Below are positions 19,901 to 30,710 of a stretch of DNA of 64,000 nt, one piece after another. The position numbers were made by a program, and so were the translations under genes. Under the pieces are notes generated by a model. It worked only from the letters and a program-made list of their open reading frames with translations, searched no databases and had not been told where the DNA came from. Numbering within the stretch: the first letter of the stretch is position 1; every line of letters begins with the position of its first letter. Source of the stretch: Fimbriiglobus ruber (lineage in GTDB: Bacteria; Planctomycetota; Planctomycetia; Gemmatales; Gemmataceae); assembly GCF_002197845.1 (NCBI RefSeq), contig NZ_NIDE01000002.1:620001-684000 (forward strand), given 5' to 3'.

Positions 19901-21271
19901 GAGTTCTCGCTCCTTCGCCGCCGTGTCGGGCGGGCCGTCCGTCAGGTGGACCACGGCCTTCCTGCCGACCGGCGACCCGTCCTTACAGGCGACGACCAGC
20001 GCACCGAGCAGGTACACCCGGCCTTCGAGGTAATCCTGCTGGGCGTCCAAGAAGATGCGGACGAGGTTCGGGTTGATGTCGGGCTTCGATACCGGCAGCG
20101 TGCTGTTGCCCTTGCCGGGGACGTAGGAGAGGGCCTGCGTGCCGTCCTTGCGGACAGAGCGGCGGAAGCTCCTGGCCCGGTGGACCAGTTCATCCAGCCG
20201 GGGGCCGACCGGCCATGTGGCGGCGATCTGCTTGACCTGGGCCTCCCGGCCCGGAGCCGGGACGAGTTCGGTGGATTGCTTGCCGCCCGTCGAGGGGGCG
20301 AAATCCTTGAGCGTGGCGAGGGCCTGGACCGTGGTGACGCCGACCCGCCGCAGCGCTTCCTTCTCCGTGCCGGTCATGTACGGGAGCAGCGAGAGGTCTT
20401 CCCGCTCGGCGCTCCACTTCATGCAGAACTCGTTGTACAAGCAGCCGTCGCACTTGAACGACAGGCAATACGGGATGTTCTCGAACGGGGCCTCGGACAC
20501 CTGCCGGGCGACGGAATCCTTACCCAGCACGAGGTCGTGGGCCGACTGAAGGTAGGCGTCGGGGTCGGCGACGACTTCGAGCAGCGAGTCCTTGAGGCCG
20601 AAGACCGCCTGGGCCGCTTCCCGCAGCGGCTTGAATTCTTCCTCCTCGTCCGGGGTCGGGTCGGCGGTCGGTCGGAACAGGATGCCGGTCTGGACCGGGG
20701 CGTGGGCGATGCCGCCGTCCCGGAGGATGTGTTCCAACATGAGCCGGTAGAAGGCGACCTGGAGGCGGTGTTCGACCTTGGCCTCGGTCGTGGATTTCAT
20801 GTCGCCGATCAGGACGTGCAGCGTGTTGTCCGCCACACGCTCCAGCCGCATCAGGTCCACGTCGCCCCGGAGCCGCCAGCCGTGGAGTTCGGCGTCCATG
20901 CGGGCCTGGAACAGAAGCACCGACTGGCCGGGTTTGAGCTTCTTGGCCTCGGCGACGACCTCGGCGTTGTTGGCCGGGCGGTTATGGTCGAGCGAATACT
21001 TGGCGGCGAATTGCACGCTGGGGAACCGCTTGCCCAGGTCCGCCTCAATGCCCTCCTCGAACGTGCTGCCGGAGAGGGACAGGAGGGGCGTGATCCGCTG
21101 CGGGATCACGTCGTACTCTTCCATGAACTTCTGGCCCGCTCGCTCGGCCAGCCGGAACCGGAGGTAGCGCTCGCACTGCTCCAGGCGGACGAACTGCGAA
21201 ACGTCCGTGGGCGTCAGCCGCATCGGGCCGTCACGGGGCAGTACGGGGAGTGAGACGCTGGGACTCGGCAT
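16943..21271 (-). CDS. RecB-family nuclease + RNase H-like + SF1 helicase
   Basis: 1442 residues from ATG 21271 (GAGGCGA upstream; 21223 is a possible later start). Residues about 20-250 are a PD-(D/E)XK nuclease of RecB type with CERYLRFRL, VLIGDMKSTTEAK and QVAFY. Cys residues in SFKCDGCLYNEFC (about 275-290) could bind a [4Fe-4S] cluster, as in Cas4/AddB-like nucleases. Residues about 400-560 fit the RNase H-like domain of the TM0106 family (LVRIFLDAQQDY, VVFFDRYEQRVML). The C-terminal helicase has GPPGTGKSF (about 980), LVLDEASQ, VGDHRQMPP, VERFQGGERTVI and VAVSRAKRKM. It should unwind and cut DNA. Position directly after the BREX genes suggests an added defence effector, perhaps taking the place of the usual BREX-3 helicase. 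Confidence 0.85.
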   Translation of the reverse strand: MPSPSVSLPVLPRDGPMRLTPTDVSQFVRLEQCERYLRFRLAERAGQKFMEEYDVIPQRITPLLSLSGSTFEEGIEADLGKRFPSVQFAAKYSLDHNRPANNAEVVAEAKKLKPGQSVLLFQARMDAELHGWRLRGDVDLMRLERVADNTLHVLIGDMKSTTEAKVEHRLQVAFYRLMLEHILRDGGIAHAPVQTGILFRPTADPTPDEEEEFKPLREAAQAVFGLKDSLLEVVADPDAYLQSAHDLVLGKDSVARQVSEAPFENIPYCLSFKCDGCLYNEFCMKWSAEREDLSLLPYMTGTEKEALRRVGVTTVQALATLKDFAPSTGGKQSTELVPAPGREAQVKQIAATWPVGPRLDELVHRARSFRRSVRKDGTQALSYVPGKGNSTLPVSKPDINPNLVRIFLDAQQDYLEGRVYLLGALVVACKDGSPVGRKAVVHLTDGPPDTAAKERELFQGWTKELLKTVIELAQGGTGEKKSAPIHVVFFDRYEQRVMLEALARNFPPILEATPPLYDFLTQIAAFDSPIASFLDEEMRTFKNYPMTCQSLQSVAQYLKFDWNTPHKFREAFKARLFDNIGKLDIDGQSEWYTRRSRFASSLPLEYAYAAWGQLPKAGKHDEFADFRGTTTDLLTAFETRRLEALEHVAGSIQGNPNTQKSPFVLPDLAHYEDKAHDLAHALHEFVTIERLVALGDWKATRHAPPERRVLMGDCLLLRYVEADQEPGVAEQNRENERRRQKREALAAAFKAVNPDKQFRLNKDQSAECKWSPEGLRLRLRIEVEGVDCDLHELLLMSTLRDGDRLVLYPRLTVDERLPKDQQTEFTPTPKQMLYGPRAELLRIVAAKKDDAGRVTEAFAEVELKESRGGDWSKPYVFQAINRTLEGDKLYTLDPCPNEWYSYWCAQVVNGLCDGSPNVLYDRLVTPPHGDGGGLPGQKAFLAGLDAFHQAGLFHDFEASKREFIGGHGRTPVLLVQGPPGTGKSFSAAFAVFARLQAAMAEGRPYQVFLSCKTHAATDVLLKNVLEVQEKLRGFRDANPTLFASHFDARLLDVPLYRVAPNNPPPVGVIHLQKDAEKEKGEDYNADILQEQQWSVVGITPGGTYGMLKKKWSKCVFGHQLCDLLVLDEASQMNLPEAIMAALPMKEDAPLIVVGDHRQMPPIVKHDWQGEARRTFQQYQVYESLFDTLRAQHPPMIQFTESFRLHATMAEFLRQEVYRHDGIAYHSKKTDLLAAHPDENDLVAAVLRPDYPLVVVTHDEAESQVRNPFEQSLIEPILKALVDPAKYGLSAEHGLGIVVPHRAQRAALQQAFPELCVLDPASGLPLRSAIDTVERFQGGERTVILVSATESDRAYLLASSTFLLDPRRLTVAVSRAKRKMILVASRSIFTLLSPKEETYQNALLWKNLLLRTCPTLLWEGERGGKRVAVWGGSTEAGHRGTRK

Positions 21272-21321
21272 GAACAGGTCGCCTCGTATTCGGCGGGTTC
21301 GGGGCCACAAACACGCTCCCG

Positions 21322-21660
21322 CTACCTCGCCCGCCTTTTGATCTCGGCGACCTTGCCGACCAAGTACCCGATCTCGTCGCCATCAAGTTCGGCGACCGGG
21401 GCAACGCCGTGGATGTTCTTGATGAGGTCTTCGGATGCACCGAGAAACACCTTGAACGCCGTCTCGCCATCGCAACGACCGAGCAAGTGGCCGTCCGGCG
21501 TGATGACCATTTCGATCAGTCGGGGCGTCGTCCAGTCCTCCCCCAGCAGGCAGCCCAGGATCGCCTGGAAATGATCGCTGACCTCGACCGCCCGGACCTT
21601 GCGGGCGCAGTCCCGCCGAATCTGGTCGGGGTCACGGATGGGGAGGTCGTCGTGGGTCAT
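21322..21660 (-). CDS. 112-aa protein of the BREX-linked operon
   Basis: No family recognised. It is compact with alternating strands and helices (RLIEMVITPDGHLLGRCDGETAF, VGKVAEIKRR). Its N-terminal IRDPDQIRR closely resembles IRDPEQIRR near the start of the ParB-methyltransferase 5.7 kb away, and the DNA is nearly identical over about 20 bases. It lies 15 bp after the ApeA-like gene and about 50 bp before the helicase-nuclease start, so it is almost certainly co-transcribed. Confidence 0.65.
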   Translation of the reverse strand: MTHDDLPIRDPDQIRRDCARKVRAVEVSDHFQAILGCLLGEDWTTPRLIEMVITPDGHLLGRCDGETAFKVFLGASEDLIKNIHGVAPVAELDGDEIGYLVGKVAEIKRRAR

Positions 21661-21675
21661 CTCTTTTGGAATCCG

Positions 21676-23157
21676 CTACACATACACCGTGTACCCCATT
21701 CTCGCACTCTCAGCCAAACGAGAGTGGCTATTGGCAAGTAAATCCCTGATGGCCTTTTCGTCGAGACCAAGCTCCTTCAGCAGCACGATAGTCACGAGCA
21801 GTCGCAGCCGAAGGTAGGCGGCGTACAAATCTCCCCCCTTGAACGCCTGGGCCTGAAGTTCGCTAGAATAGTGGGTTAGATAATTTCTAGTTGCAGTAAC
21901 TTCTTCGCAGAACTTTCCCAGCGTAGGCGTGACCAGCTTTGTTGTGTCGTCTTCCAGTGAGCAGAGTAACTCACGAAGCCGCTTACGCAACGAGTATTCA
22001 TTCCCGTACTTGATCTTGCCTTGAACGAGGCTGTTGCGAAGGTCTTGTGGAGTAGTCGTCGGCAACGCTGCCTTCAATGCAGCGGCGATTTTCTCGTAAT
22101 CAGCTTCAGGGAGGTACTTTCCACCTTGGACTCGGCGGCAGTAGGTCTCTAGGGCTTGAATCAGGCCAAGAAAGCGAAATTGAAGGAAGAGGTAGTTGTT
22201 GTAAATCACGCCGAAGAAGAGATCGCAGACGTTCTCCAGCAGTTCTCTCTTGGCGAACCAGGAATCGAGGATCGTCCCAAAGTGTGCCGAAACAGCAGGG
22301 AACATGGCAAGCATCTTGACAGGGTGGAGCCTCTCCCCAATTTTGCCGTGGGCCGGATGGAAGAAAAGTTGAATGTCTTCCCGATATGTAAATCCAGGCC
22401 CGGCAATCTCGTCGCCGTATAGAACCGTGCGCTTGGGAAACGTCGGCTCGCCGATGAGCAGGGTCAAGAGGTTCTGGAGATCGACAATACGCTCTAGGAA
22501 CCAGTCGAATGGCTGCTTCGCCGCAGGTTTCACCGTCAATAGTGCCACATGCTCACGGCTCTCCTTATGGAAGCTGGCAAAGCCACCGAAGAACATCTGC
22601 GAGTCTATGAGGATGTCGCAACCGAGCGAGGCTACTGGATAATTGAGTTTGTCCGGCACTACATACCGAGAGAGGTAGGTCGTCGTTTCGCCTGCGGCGT
22701 CTTTCTCTTCATCTTGTGGCGGGAATGGCTTGTACGCAAGCCACTCCTCCAAGTGAAGGTAGTTGATAGACAGTGAATGAAAGAGCAAGTCGGCCTTCGA
22801 CCCGAAGTGCTTGCCAATGAGGAGGCAGCCTGCGGACAGGGTGGAACTCCCTGTACCGTGTGGGATAGTTGTGCTGGTTCCGATCTGCGTGCATTCGTAG
22901 AGGGTCAGCTTCTTGCCGTTCTGGGCTTGTCCCAGAATAATGTCAGCCTTGAACGGCGGTCCCACAACCGCAAGCTGTTGAAGCGTCGTTTCGACCAGCA
23001 TCCCAAGTAGGCTCAACGTGATGTCGGAACTGGCGAACCGAACAACGCCTGGGATTTTCCGATCTGGTGTCGCTGGCAGCCAGAAGTAACCCTGGTACTC
23101 GAATGAGTCGAACAGGGTCGTATCAAGGCGTGCCTCCTTTTCGGCATCTTGCGACAT
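21676..23157 (-). CDS. ApeA-like HEPN anti-phage protein
   Basis: 493 residues. The N-terminus fits the ApeA N-terminal domain (FEYQGYFWLPATPDRKIPGVVRF, then LSLLG), a beta-rich sensor-like module of about 280 residues. The C-terminal third is helical with ATRNYLTHYSSE, an R-x4-H motif of catalytic HEPN RNases. ApeA proteins act by abortive infection, cutting RNA after sensing a phage. It lies 24 bp after BrxL on the same strand, so it is embedded in the BREX operon, which would give a suicidal second layer behind BREX. Confidence 0.75.
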   Translation of the reverse strand: MSQDAEKEARLDTTLFDSFEYQGYFWLPATPDRKIPGVVRFASSDITLSLLGMLVETTLQQLAVVGPPFKADIILGQAQNGKKLTLYECTQIGTSTTIPHGTGSSTLSAGCLLIGKHFGSKADLLFHSLSINYLHLEEWLAYKPFPPQDEEKDAAGETTTYLSRYVVPDKLNYPVASLGCDILIDSQMFFGGFASFHKESREHVALLTVKPAAKQPFDWFLERIVDLQNLLTLLIGEPTFPKRTVLYGDEIAGPGFTYREDIQLFFHPAHGKIGERLHPVKMLAMFPAVSAHFGTILDSWFAKRELLENVCDLFFGVIYNNYLFLQFRFLGLIQALETYCRRVQGGKYLPEADYEKIAAALKAALPTTTPQDLRNSLVQGKIKYGNEYSLRKRLRELLCSLEDDTTKLVTPTLGKFCEEVTATRNYLTHYSSELQAQAFKGGDLYAAYLRLRLLVTIVLLKELGLDEKAIRDLLANSHSRLAESARMGYTVYV

Positions 23158-23181
23158 GAAATGATCCCCACTTGTACAGGT

Positions 23182-25221
23182 TCAAGACAGCGTAACCAGC
23201 GCCGCCGCCAGCACTTCGTCAATCGACGACACGAACCGGACCTTGATCTTGTTCCGTACATAGTCCGGAGTCATCTGCACGTCTCGTTCGTTCTCCTTGG
23301 GCATCAGCACTTCGGCGCACCCGGCATCGATGGCGGCCTGGAGCTTTGGCAGGACGCCGCCGATGGCAAGCACCTTGCCCATAATCGTGATCTCGCCGGT
23401 CATGGCGAGATCGTTACGAACGGGACGGCCGGTGAGAGCGGAGACAATCCCGGTGACAATGGTGATCCCGGCTGACGGGCCTTCCTTCGGGATACCCATC
23501 ATCGTGGCGAGGACGGCGATATCGTAGTTCTCCTGCCAGTTAATCGGCAGCCCCACTTCCTTGGCGTGCGTCTTGATGAACTGAGCGGCGGCAGCAACGC
23601 TCTCCTTCATCACTTTCTGCATCGAGCCGAGGCTTACGATCCGCCCAGCCCCTCTCGACGCCTGCATCTCGAAGTGCAGAAGGCAGCCTCGGTCGTCGCC
23701 GATTACTGCCAGCCCGACGACCTCGCCCACCCGTGGCGCACTCGGCAGGGCGACCTTTTGCTCCCGCTGGGAGTCTGGCAGCTTCGGCGTGACCAACTTC
23801 CCGGACTGGACCAACTTGCCAGTCAGGACGACCGGCCCGTACTCCCCTGCGGCCATCAGATGGAGCTGGTGACGCACCCGCTGCCGCCCTTCGATGGCGA
23901 CTTCGAGGAGTTCCCCAAGCTGCTCGTCGGTGACTTCCCCGTGCGGGTACATGAGCTTGAGCAACCCGGACAGCACTTTTTCGACGCCTCGCACATCCCG
24001 CCCAGTGATCCCCGCCTTCGCCGTGGATGTGTCGAGCAACTGGAACCTGCCCTTGAGCGGCCCTAACACATCCTTCCGCCGAAGCTCGTGCATGATCTCG
24101 CAAAAGTAGTCGGTGATGAAACCGTAGTCCTGCGCCAGCGACCCCGGATGAATTTTGGGAATTTCCCAGCCGGGCAGGTAACTGTGTAGCCTGTCGATGA
24201 ACGCCTCAACTTGGAGGAAGTCGGGCAGTGGCTCGAACAGGTGGTAATACTTCTCATGCGGCAGCTTGGCCTGGATGTCGATGTTGCCGACCATAACGAT
24301 GGAGGCGAACGCCAAGATCTCCTTCTTCCCCCGGCTGAACTTGGCGTCCTGCATGTAGCCCTGCATGATCGATACGAGGGCCTTCGGGTCGGTGAAATCT
24401 GTGTTTGCGATTTCGTCGAACACCACCACGTCCCGACTTCCGACCACACCGACCTTCCCAGTGGCGTTGTTGATGAACAGGCTGGCCGGGGTCGCCTTGC
24501 CGCCCGACAGCACCGTAACGTAGTAGCTCTGGTTGCGGTAGATGTAAGTCTTGCCGGTTTCCCTGGGAGCCAACTCAATAGTGTTGCAGTTCGCCTCGAC
24601 CAGCGGAACGAGCCGCCAGAGATAGAGGAGCTTCTCACGTCGGGAGAGCGGAACCGGGTTCAGGCCGATGGAGTTAATGAGGAAGTCCAGCCAGTCATCC
24701 GCCTCGAACTGCCTACGCTTTTCGATGTACTCGTTGAGGTCGATGATCGAAATCTGGAAGGGCGTAAACTCCGTGACCTTGAATGGGCGAATCTTCTTGT
24801 TGTGTACCTCGGTTTCGTCGTAGGTTAGGGAAATTGTTCCCCACATGCCGCCCGACAGCAACATCGGGTACTGACGCACAAGGCTTTCCGTCACGTTCAC
24901 GAAGCTCTCGTTGATCGCCCCAATTGTCCCCCAATACTTGTCCTCCGTCTCCTGGAGGCGGACCTCCAGGTTGGCGATGATGCTGTGGTTCCGTGTCTCC
25001 CGAATCTGATGGCGAATCTTCTCGGCCTCGGCCCCGTGGACGAAGTTCTCCCTCAGCCGCTTAATGACCTGCTGCAAGTCGTCCTGGAAACTTTCTTCGG
25101 TGCAGTAGTTGTCGATCAGGTACTCGACGACGAAACGGGGGAACTCATCGACGCCCGTGTTCACGGTCAGTCGCTTGTTGACCACTTTGCCCCGGAAGGC
25201 GTCTTTGAAGCGGGTTTTCAT
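23182..25221 (-). CDS. brxL: BREX protein BrxL (AAA+ with Lon-like C-terminus)
   Basis: 679 residues, usual for the family. The N-terminal block ([29 protein letters not shown]) is diagnostic. The central AAA+ region has APRETGKTY (about 219) and [12 protein letters not shown] (about 269). The C-terminus is Lon-like with [16 protein letters not shown] (Ser near 580) and [10 protein letters not shown] (Lys). BrxL forms DNA-binding ring assemblies and is needed for phage exclusion in BREX types 1 and 4. It is 12 bp from PglZ. Its pairing with a type-3-like methyltransferase and BrxF-like protein is unusual. Confidence 0.93.
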   Translation of the reverse strand: MKTRFKDAFRGKVVNKRLTVNTGVDEFPRFVVEYLIDNYCTEESFQDDLQQVIKRLRENFVHGAEAEKIRHQIRETRNHSIIANLEVRLQETEDKYWGTIGAINESFVNVTESLVRQYPMLLSGGMWGTISLTYDETEVHNKKIRPFKVTEFTPFQISIIDLNEYIEKRRQFEADDWLDFLINSIGLNPVPLSRREKLLYLWRLVPLVEANCNTIELAPRETGKTYIYRNQSYYVTVLSGGKATPASLFINNATGKVGVVGSRDVVVFDEIANTDFTDPKALVSIMQGYMQDAKFSRGKKEILAFASIVMVGNIDIQAKLPHEKYYHLFEPLPDFLQVEAFIDRLHSYLPGWEIPKIHPGSLAQDYGFITDYFCEIMHELRRKDVLGPLKGRFQLLDTSTAKAGITGRDVRGVEKVLSGLLKLMYPHGEVTDEQLGELLEVAIEGRQRVRHQLHLMAAGEYGPVVLTGKLVQSGKLVTPKLPDSQREQKVALPSAPRVGEVVGLAVIGDDRGCLLHFEMQASRGAGRIVSLGSMQKVMKESVAAAAQFIKTHAKEVGLPINWQENYDIAVLATMMGIPKEGPSAGITIVTGIVSALTGRPVRNDLAMTGEITIMGKVLAIGGVLPKLQAAIDAGCAEVLMPKENERDVQMTPDYVRNKIKVRFVSSIDEVLAAALVTLS

Positions 25222-25233
25222 GATTCCCCCATG

Positions 25234-28065
25234 TTAGCGCAGCCCAGCGGGAACCATGCCCATGATACTATCGAGCTTACTGTCCAGGCGGCGACGAATG
25301 CGGGTTGTGTCCAGTTGAATCTCCACCCTGCCGTGAACCGTCGTCCGCAACGTGCGGTTCTGCCAGCGGTAGCTGGCGATGGCCGTCACCTGCTTGACCA
25401 CCTTGCCCGTGGCCTGCTCCTCCGTGGTCGGGTTATCGACCTTCGGCGTCCAACGCACCCGGTACTCCTGCTCGGTCCCGGTGAAGACCTCCTTGCGGGG
25501 CTGGATGTCGTCCAGGCCAGCGTCCACCTGAAGCTGGAGCAGCAGTTCCTCCTTCACCGGCGTTTTAGCCTTGGCGGTGATAAGAATGTCGAGCGGCTGC
25601 CCCTCCGAAAGCACGCCCTCGAACCGGATGCCGACCAGATCGAAGGCTGGCTCGAACTTCACCTTCGGCCCCAGCACGATCATAGGGATCATGCACTCGG
25701 CCATGCTCAACCCGCCGTGCGTGTACCGCTCCGGGTTGTGCTTCCCCTGGGGCCGCTTCAGCGTGAGGCCGGGTCGGGGGAATAGGATGTGGTTGAAAGA
25801 CCACTTTGTCTTCCCGGTCTTATCGGGGATGCCAAGGTCGCCGACCTTGAACAGCACGCCTTTCTTCGAGTCGCTGCCTTCGAGCGGCCTTTTCAACCGC
25901 CCCACCCGGTACTTCACGTCTCCGCTGTCGGTCAACACGCCGTCTGGCACGGTAAAGGTCGGTTCGGGGACAGGCGTGAACCCGTGGTCCGAGGTCACGA
26001 ACACGGTGGCGTTGTCCGGCATCTCCCGCAGCACGCTCCGCACGTCCTGCCGCAGAATCTCTCGCACGGTCGTGTCGTAAATGAACGATAGATCGGCGGG
26101 GTTGTTGTGCAGATTCTTGTCGGTGAAGTTAAAGATCACCACGTCGATGGGGTCCGATGTGTAGTGCGCCGTAATCCCGCACTCCACCGCCTCGTTTTGG
26201 CTCTTGACCTTGAACTTGACGGTCAGGTTGAGGTTCGTCTTGAGGGCGTACTCCATCAGAGCGTTCTCGCTCGTGCTACTGAAGGCGACCGGGAGGCAGC
26301 CTGCAGAGATCGCCTTACGGCTCAGGTGCGTCTCGCTCGGCAGGATAGCGCTGCCGGGGAGCCGGTCGAGAACGTCGTACTTCTCCTCCAAGACGGGCCG
26401 GACCAGTTCCTCCCATGCGTCCACCCGCAGGCCGTCGAAGATCAGGACCACGGCCTTCTGGCCGCTTTGGGCGTCCCAATGCGTCTTCAGCACCCTCGAC
26501 ACGAATTGGTGCGTGAAGATCAGCGGCGAGTCGTCCCGGTTGATCCACTTGACGTAGTTGGCGTGGTACAGATCTTGGAACTTGGCGTTTGCGGCGTCTA
26601 CGTCCTGATCGACCGCCTTGATGCTCTCGTTGAGCTTTTGCTGGGCGGCTTCCCAGCGCAGCGTGAGTTGTGGCCAGAACTGACCCTTGGGGACCGGCAG
26701 GATGTCGCCGACCTGAACCAGCCGACGCAGGCCGCTGGTATAGTAGTCGAGGCGGTTGGCCTTCTCCTCGTTCCATAGCTGAAGGAACTGGTCGATCTGA
26801 AGCTGGTCGGGCATAAGCACCTTCAGCTTGTGGACCTGGGCCTTCAGCTTGTCGGCGATGTCGAGGAACTGGATCGCACGCCGGTACGTCGCCAGCAACG
26901 TAGCCCACTGCGGCGGCGGGCGGCGGGCGGCGATGGAGAGCGTGTCCTCCTTGCCCTTGGTCCCCTCCTCGTCGATTAGGCTCAACACGCCCTTGTGGTA
27001 GTCCTTCTGGCGGTTGACCAGCAGGTCGGTGAGCAGCGACAAGAGAGCCATGCTGCGCACGAGGGACGAAAGCTTCTCCTTGAGCAGCACCTTGAAGGCT
27101 TCGTCCCGCTGGTCGAGCTTCAGCCGGTCAGCCAGCAGGAAGGTCAGTCGCTTCTGCGGCTCCTCCTTCAAAAACTCCTCGACCGCCGCCACGTCGTTGG
27201 CGATCTGATCGGGGTCGGCCCGGAGCATGTCCTTGATCGTCGAGTCCAGGGACCGCTTCGGGATTGCCTTGAAAGGCTCTAGGCTTGTATCGAAGTTGGG
27301 GAGCAGTACCTCGTACTCCAGGCCGTGCTGGTGCAGGACCGCCGCCAGCGTGAAGGCCCGGACGACCGCCTGGGGGTCGTGGTCCAGCATCCAGCACCAG
27401 GGCTTCTCGGCCTTTTCGATCTGGCCCTTCAAATGGGCAAGGACTTCGCTGGCCTCGGTCCCGACCCCGGAAGAAAAGAGGTCTTTAATCTGCTCCAACC
27501 GCTCGTGGTTTTCGATGCAAAGGCGTCGAATCGCAGCGGGCTTCAGAATCTCGAACGGGTTCACGTTCAGCGTGGCCCCCAGGACGATCTTGTACAGGTC
27601 GCTGTCCTGAAAGCGATGCTCGTCCACGTCCCGCAGTTGGCCGTAGGAATCGAGCGCCTTCTCCTGGTGGTCGAGGACGAGGCGGCTCAGGTTGCGGTCG
27701 CTGTTGACCAGTGGGGGCCAGCGCTGGTCCCCGGTCCGCTCCACCAGGAAGTCCCGAAGCGTGATGGTCAGCCGGGCCTTCGGTTTGCAGCGGGCTTCGA
27801 GGTCGGGGTAGAAGAGGGGCAGTTTCGCCTTTTCACGGCTCCGGTCCACCAGGATGATCTTGGCGGACGTGTCGTTCCGCAGGTTCTCGTACATCTCCCG
27901 CAGAGCAAGATTGCCGCTGCAAAACAGCACCGTGAAACCGTTGTCCTTGGCCCAGCCATCAACCGCCTGCGCACCGGCCCGGATCATTCGCTGGGGGTCA
28001 GCGAGGACGATGAGCTTTTCCCCCTTGAGGGGGTTCAGTTTGTCGATGACCCATTGCTCTAGCAT
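25234..28065 (-). CDS. pglZ: BREX phosphatase-like protein PglZ
   Basis: 943 residues. The N-terminal 400 residues are helical, starting with [24 protein letters not shown]. The alkaline-phosphatase-type domain has [15 protein letters not shown] (about 545), [11 protein letters not shown] (about 690) and a THGGLSMAE segment with a metal-ligand His. PglZ is the hallmark of all BREX types and is required for both methylation and exclusion. Gene spacing is 38 bp from the methyltransferase and 12 bp to BrxL, so one operon. Confidence 0.93.
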   Translation of the reverse strand: MLEQWVIDKLNPLKGEKLIVLADPQRMIRAGAQAVDGWAKDNGFTVLFCSGNLALREMYENLRNDTSAKIILVDRSREKAKLPLFYPDLEARCKPKARLTITLRDFLVERTGDQRWPPLVNSDRNLSRLVLDHQEKALDSYGQLRDVDEHRFQDSDLYKIVLGATLNVNPFEILKPAAIRRLCIENHERLEQIKDLFSSGVGTEASEVLAHLKGQIEKAEKPWCWMLDHDPQAVVRAFTLAAVLHQHGLEYEVLLPNFDTSLEPFKAIPKRSLDSTIKDMLRADPDQIANDVAAVEEFLKEEPQKRLTFLLADRLKLDQRDEAFKVLLKEKLSSLVRSMALLSLLTDLLVNRQKDYHKGVLSLIDEEGTKGKEDTLSIAARRPPPQWATLLATYRRAIQFLDIADKLKAQVHKLKVLMPDQLQIDQFLQLWNEEKANRLDYYTSGLRRLVQVGDILPVPKGQFWPQLTLRWEAAQQKLNESIKAVDQDVDAANAKFQDLYHANYVKWINRDDSPLIFTHQFVSRVLKTHWDAQSGQKAVVLIFDGLRVDAWEELVRPVLEEKYDVLDRLPGSAILPSETHLSRKAISAGCLPVAFSSTSENALMEYALKTNLNLTVKFKVKSQNEAVECGITAHYTSDPIDVVIFNFTDKNLHNNPADLSFIYDTTVREILRQDVRSVLREMPDNATVFVTSDHGFTPVPEPTFTVPDGVLTDSGDVKYRVGRLKRPLEGSDSKKGVLFKVGDLGIPDKTGKTKWSFNHILFPRPGLTLKRPQGKHNPERYTHGGLSMAECMIPMIVLGPKVKFEPAFDLVGIRFEGVLSEGQPLDILITAKAKTPVKEELLLQLQVDAGLDDIQPRKEVFTGTEQEYRVRWTPKVDNPTTEEQATGKVVKQVTAIASYRWQNRTLRTTVHGRVEIQLDTTRIRRRLDSKLDSIMGMVPAGLR

Positions 28066-28103
28066 CGCTGCGGTTCCTCATCCGGTCAGGCTCGGCCCGA
28101 TGG

Positions 28104-30701
<2,598 letters not shown>

Positions 30702-30710
30702 GACGCTCGC

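Noticed and set aside
17264-21253. A 1329-codon open frame on the plus strand
   Set aside because: It is the exact antisense of the nuclease-helicase gene, has an unnatural Arg/Val/Leu-rich composition and no domain; GC-rich coding DNA often leaves such shadows.
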